In this document: positions 6,114 to 7,641 of the stretch, piece by piece
Numbering within the stretch: the first letter of the stretch is position 1
Layout: each line of letters starts with the position of its first letter
NCBI GenBank assembly: GCA_002503885.1
Contig: DASQ01000095.1
Coordinates: 1-7,641, forward strand
DNA length: 7,641 bases
DNA from: Methanoculleus marisnigri
GTDB lineage: Archaea; Halobacteriota; Methanomicrobia; Methanomicrobiales; Methanoculleaceae
Direction of reading: 5' to 3'
The notes under the pieces: model-generated
Told to the model about the DNA's origin: nothing
Databases searched by the model: none
The model's input: the letters and a program-made list of their open reading frames with translations, nothing else
Position numbers and translations under genes: made by a program

Positions 6114-6437
6114 CTACTGTACGGGAGCCTGAAGGTTCCCTGAGGCACACCGGCCAGTCTCCCCTTTCTTGAACTCATAGCCGGCTCTGAGCAGATCGAG
6201 GAAGATCGCCTGGTATGCCCCTCGCTCGCAGAGTTCGAGGTGGTAGCGGTGCACCGTTGATTTCGTCCCGTACTTCGCCGGCACCTCGCTCCAGGTGCAC
6301 CCGGTGGAGAGGACGTACAGGACCCCGTTGAAGAGGTCCCGGGGGTCATGGCGTGGCCTCCCTATATGCGGTTTCCGGGGTGGGAGGTGCTTTTGAACGA
6401 TCTCCCAGAGGTCGTTGTCTATCTCCCGGAATGCCAT
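6114..6437 (-). pseudogene. IS5-family transposase, N-terminal remnant
   Basis: The 107-residue frame starts MAFREIDNDLWEIV and contains RPRHDPRDLFNGVLYVLSTG, CTWSEVPAKYGTKSTVHRY and GAYQAIFLDLLRAGYEF. This is the N-terminal DNA-binding domain (DUF4096-like) of IS5/IS427-type transposases. In intact elements the following part holds the DDE catalytic domain; here the frame runs GETGRCASGNLQAPVQ and stops 2 bases from the cbiE stop on the other strand, so no catalytic domain is left. Some IS5 members split the gene into two frames, but there is no room for the second one. The last 15-20 residues look unlike the family and may be read from unrelated DNA. The protein cannot transpose by itself. 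Confidence 0.82.
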
Positions 6438-6461
6438 GTATCCCGCATGTCTCCCGTGAGG

Positions 6462-6473
6462 ACTTATACTTTT
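6462..6473 (-). promoter_or_regulatory. Possible archaeal TATA box for the IS5 transposase
   Basis: On the minus strand this reads AAAAGTATAAGT, an A/T island in GC-rich surroundings, about 25-30 bases before the transposase ATG. The distance would give a leaderless or very short-leader transcript, common in archaea. No B-recognition element was identified with confidence. Confidence 0.3.
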
Positions 6474-6520
6474 GGGATGGCCCAGGAGATCCGGTTGCCA
6501 GAGATCCCTAAACCCGGAGA

Positions 6521-7459
6521 CTATCGCCCCGAAGGACCGTGCGGAGCATAGTTCGTGACGATGATCTCGCGGATCTCTCCCCGTTTCGTCCCGTCGCAGT
6601 TGATCGCCCTCCTCGCCGGCACCCGGTCTATGGGGTATCCGGCGTAGAGATCATCGAAGAATCCGTCGTCCTGGTCGATGTTCTTCGGGTCCGAGTTGCT
6701 CAGCATCAGCCTGGCGCCTCTGGCGTCGCATTGTGCGTAGAATGCTGCCAGGCGCCTCTGTTCCTCGTCGGAAAACCTGTTCTTCGAGTACTGGGTGAAC
6801 GACGATGTCCGGTTCAGGGGCCGGTACGGCGGGTCGAAGTAGACGAAGGTATCCTCTGCGATGCAGGACTCCGAGAGCGTGAAGTCGCCGAGGTGGACGG
6901 TCGTATTCCGGAGCACAACGGAATCAGCCCGGAGCACACTTTCGTGCAGGATCCCCGGGTTTGTGTACCTGCCGAACGGGACGTTAAACCCGCCCCGTGA
7001 GTTTACCCGGTAGAGGCCGTTAAAGCATGTCTTGTTGAGGAAGATGAGTTGAGCAGCCCTCTCAACCCACCCCTCGCCGTACTGCCCGAAATCGATGCCT
7101 CCCCTCTCGCGGTTGAACGTATCCCGCATGGCATAGTAATACTCCTTCCGCCCGGCGTCGTCCTTTGATAGAAATTCATCCGAGAGACCGCTTAAGTAGT
7201 CGATGAGGCCGGAAACGTCGTTCTTCACGACGCTGTAGGCGAGGACCAGTTCCTCGTTGATATCGAAGAGGTGGCACTCCCTGAACCGGAAGATGCTGTT
7301 GAAATGGAAGTAAACCGCTCCACCGCCCACGAACGGTTCGACGAAGACCGAGAGGGTTCCCTCGTTGAGTTCTTCCGGAACTCTCAGGGTGAACGCATCG
7401 AGCAGTTGCGCCTTTCCACCTGCCCACTTGAGGAACGGTCGTGCGGTGGGTGTTGCCAT
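6521..7459 (-). CDS. dam: D12-class adenine-N6 DNA methyltransferase (Dam/DpnIIA-like)
   Basis: The enzyme transfers a methyl group from SAM to adenine N6 in a short DNA site. The 312 residues contain the alpha-type D12 motifs in order: PFLKWAGGKAQLL (residues 8-20), FVEPFVGGGAVYF (39-51, SAM-binding motif I), LFDINEE (64-70), LNKTCFNGLYRVN (141-153), the catalytic YFDPPY (207-212), LMLSNSD (251-257), and INCDGTKRGEIREIIVTNY (286-304). All key residues are present, so it looks active. GATC is the likely site by family resemblance (DpnIIA, Dam), but other D12 enzymes recognise other sites. The start ATG 7459 gives the canonical N-terminus; the frame stays open upstream to a TTG at 7498 inside the neighbouring element end, which I regard as spurious. 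GGAAGAG just upstream is a modest ribosome site. Only 34 bases separate it from the element. Lower GC than the cbi operon suggests acquisition. No restriction enzyme is visible. Confidence 0.9.
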   Translation of the reverse strand: MATPTARPFLKWAGGKAQLLDAFTLRVPEELNEGTLSVFVEPFVGGGAVYFHFNSIFRFRECHLFDINEELVLAYSVVKNDVSGLIDYLSGLSDEFLSKDDAGRKEYYYAMRDTFNRERGGIDFGQYGEGWVERAAQLIFLNKTCFNGLYRVNSRGGFNVPFGRYTNPGILHESVLRADSVVLRNTTVHLGDFTLSESCIAEDTFVYFDPPYRPLNRTSSFTQYSKNRFSDEEQRRLAAFYAQCDARGARLMLSNSDPKNIDQDDGFFDDLYAGYPIDRVPARRAINCDGTKRGEIREIIVTNYAPHGPSGR

Positions 7460-7501
7460 CGATCTCTTCCATCCGGCGTGAACGCTTCGTGGTGTCAACT
7501 A

Positions 7502-7521
7502 CCCCCGGTTAAAACCGGGGG
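7502..7521 (-). other. Terminal hairpin of IS200/IS605 right end, right copy
   Basis: Same 9-bp palindrome as at 374-393: CCCCCGGTT at 7502-7510 and AACCGGGGG at 7513-7521, three bases from the TTGAC boundary. It is fully conserved between the copies, as expected of a transposase recognition hairpin. Confidence 0.8.
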
Positions 7522-7641
7522 CTTGCAGCGGGGGCTCCTTGTGGGGCACAGGACTGTAATGTAATCGGTGCGAAGGTTGACGGTTCAAAAGACGTCCTTA
7601 TTCGCCCGGGCCGGTTGACGCGGCCGCTACCGATTATCCGT
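7509..7641 (-). CDS. tnpB: TnpB extreme C-terminal tail, second copy (partial)
   Basis: Reading leftwards from the window edge, the frame that corresponds to the left copy's TnpB is open for 43 codons (RIIGSGRVNRPGRIRTSF, then EPSTFAPITLQSCAPQG) and stops at TAA inside the terminal hairpin. A one-base insertion relative to the left copy shifts the last residues (APAASPRF instead of PPLQAPGFNRG). The region lies beyond the RuvC domain, so the shift probably does no harm. Whether the rest of this gene is intact cannot be seen. Confidence 0.5.
   Translation of the reverse strand, partial: RIIGSGRVNRPGRIRTSFEPSTFAPITLQSCAPQGAPAASPRF

Larger units (their letters stand above)
6114..6475 (-). mobile_element. 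IS5-family element remnant (5' end)
   Basis: This covers the truncated transposase and its short upstream leader. The true edges are unknown: I could not recognise a terminal inverted repeat between the transposase start (6437) and the end of the methylase gene (6521), nor a target-site duplication. The inner end was lost by a deletion or rearrangement whose joint lies somewhere between about 6112 and 6165, directly behind cbiE. Confidence 0.6.
7494..7641 (-). mobile_element. IS200/IS605-family element, right end, second copy (partial)
   Basis: This is the reverse complement of the end at 255-401 with the same terminal hairpin and the same TTGAC boundary (GTCAA at 7494-7498 on the plus strand). 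It runs off the right edge, so a tnpB presumably lies beyond it on the minus strand. It ends 34 bases before the dam start. The two element right ends face each other across about 7.1 kb. Confidence 0.8.
7494..7641 (-). repeat. Inverted repeat, right copy (element right end)
   Basis: Partner of 255-401, in opposite orientation, with five substitutions and one extra base. The pair could support inversion of the intervening segment by homologous recombination if the full elements, most of which are outside the window, are also similar. Confidence 0.95.
7494..7641 (-). ncRNA. Putative omega RNA scaffold, right copy
   Basis: The same stems can be drawn as in the left copy. The inner stem CCCT/AGGG of the left copy is TCCT/AGGA here, so pairing is kept despite the change. 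The enclosing stem TTGCAG/CTGCAA becomes TTACAG/CTGCAA, which introduces one A-C mismatch. The GGGCCG/CGGCCC stem is reduced to five pairs. The predicted guide begins at 7493 reading leftwards, in the dam leader. The 5' end is beyond the window. Confidence 0.45.

Noticed and set aside
6539..7000. Plus-strand open frame of 153 codons opposite the methylase gene, and 7271-7564 likewise
   Set aside because: Both lie antisense to a D12 methylase with complete motifs; their sequences resemble no family.
401..7494. Composite transposon formed by the two flanking element ends
   Set aside because: IS200/IS605 elements move as single strands using unlike left and right ends; two inward-facing right ends do not make a mobilisable unit by that mechanism.
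1..7641. CRISPR array, tRNA or rRNA genes
   Set aside because: No regularly spaced short repeats and no tRNA- or rRNA-like sequence were seen on either strand.

Overview
The window looks archaeal, most likely a GC-rich methanogen of the Methanomicrobiales (Methanoculleus-like). This is inferred from high GC content, tightly overlapping genes with GGAGG/GAGG-type ribosome binding sites, an anaerobic corrin-ring gene set with archaeal-type proteins, and an IS200/IS605 TnpB of the kind common in these genomes. No rRNA or marker gene is present to prove it.

Layout. Positions 1-401 hold the 3' end of an IS200/IS605-type element: the TnpB C-terminus, a structured right end that probably encodes the omega RNA scaffold, a terminal hairpin, and a TTGAC end. 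At 441-6111 there is one plus-strand operon of eight anaerobic cobalamin genes, cbiT-cbiL-cbiF-cbiG-cbiH-cbiC-cbiD-cbiE, in which every gene overlaps the next. At 6114-6437 (minus) lies a truncated IS5-family transposase whose ORF stops two bases past the cbiE stop codon. At 6521-7459 (minus) is a D12-class adenine-N6 DNA methyltransferase (Dam/DpnIIA-like). At 7494-7641 (minus) lies a second copy of the IS200/IS605 right end, inverted relative to the first and running off the window.

How the genes work together. CbiL, CbiH, CbiF, CbiD, CbiE and CbiT are the methyltransferases that decorate the corrin ring. CbiG opens the ring-A lactone and releases the two-carbon fragment, and CbiC moves the final methyl group to make cobyrinic acid. 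The cobalt chelatase, the precorrin-6A reductase (CbiJ) and the later amidation and nucleotide-loop enzymes are not in this window. In a methanogen the product would serve methyl-transfer corrinoid proteins.

Most interesting points. The two inverted element ends face each other and each stops 34-39 bases before the start codon of a gene (cbiT, dam). The native promoters of both genes may therefore have been displaced, and the predicted guide segment of each omega RNA falls in the leader of the neighbouring gene. Differences between the two copies include one pairing-preserving change that supports a real RNA stem. CbiC has isoleucine where characterised homologues have their active-site histidine. 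I see no clearly new system; the cbi operon is standard in content, and the mobile-element arrangement around it is the part worth checking.
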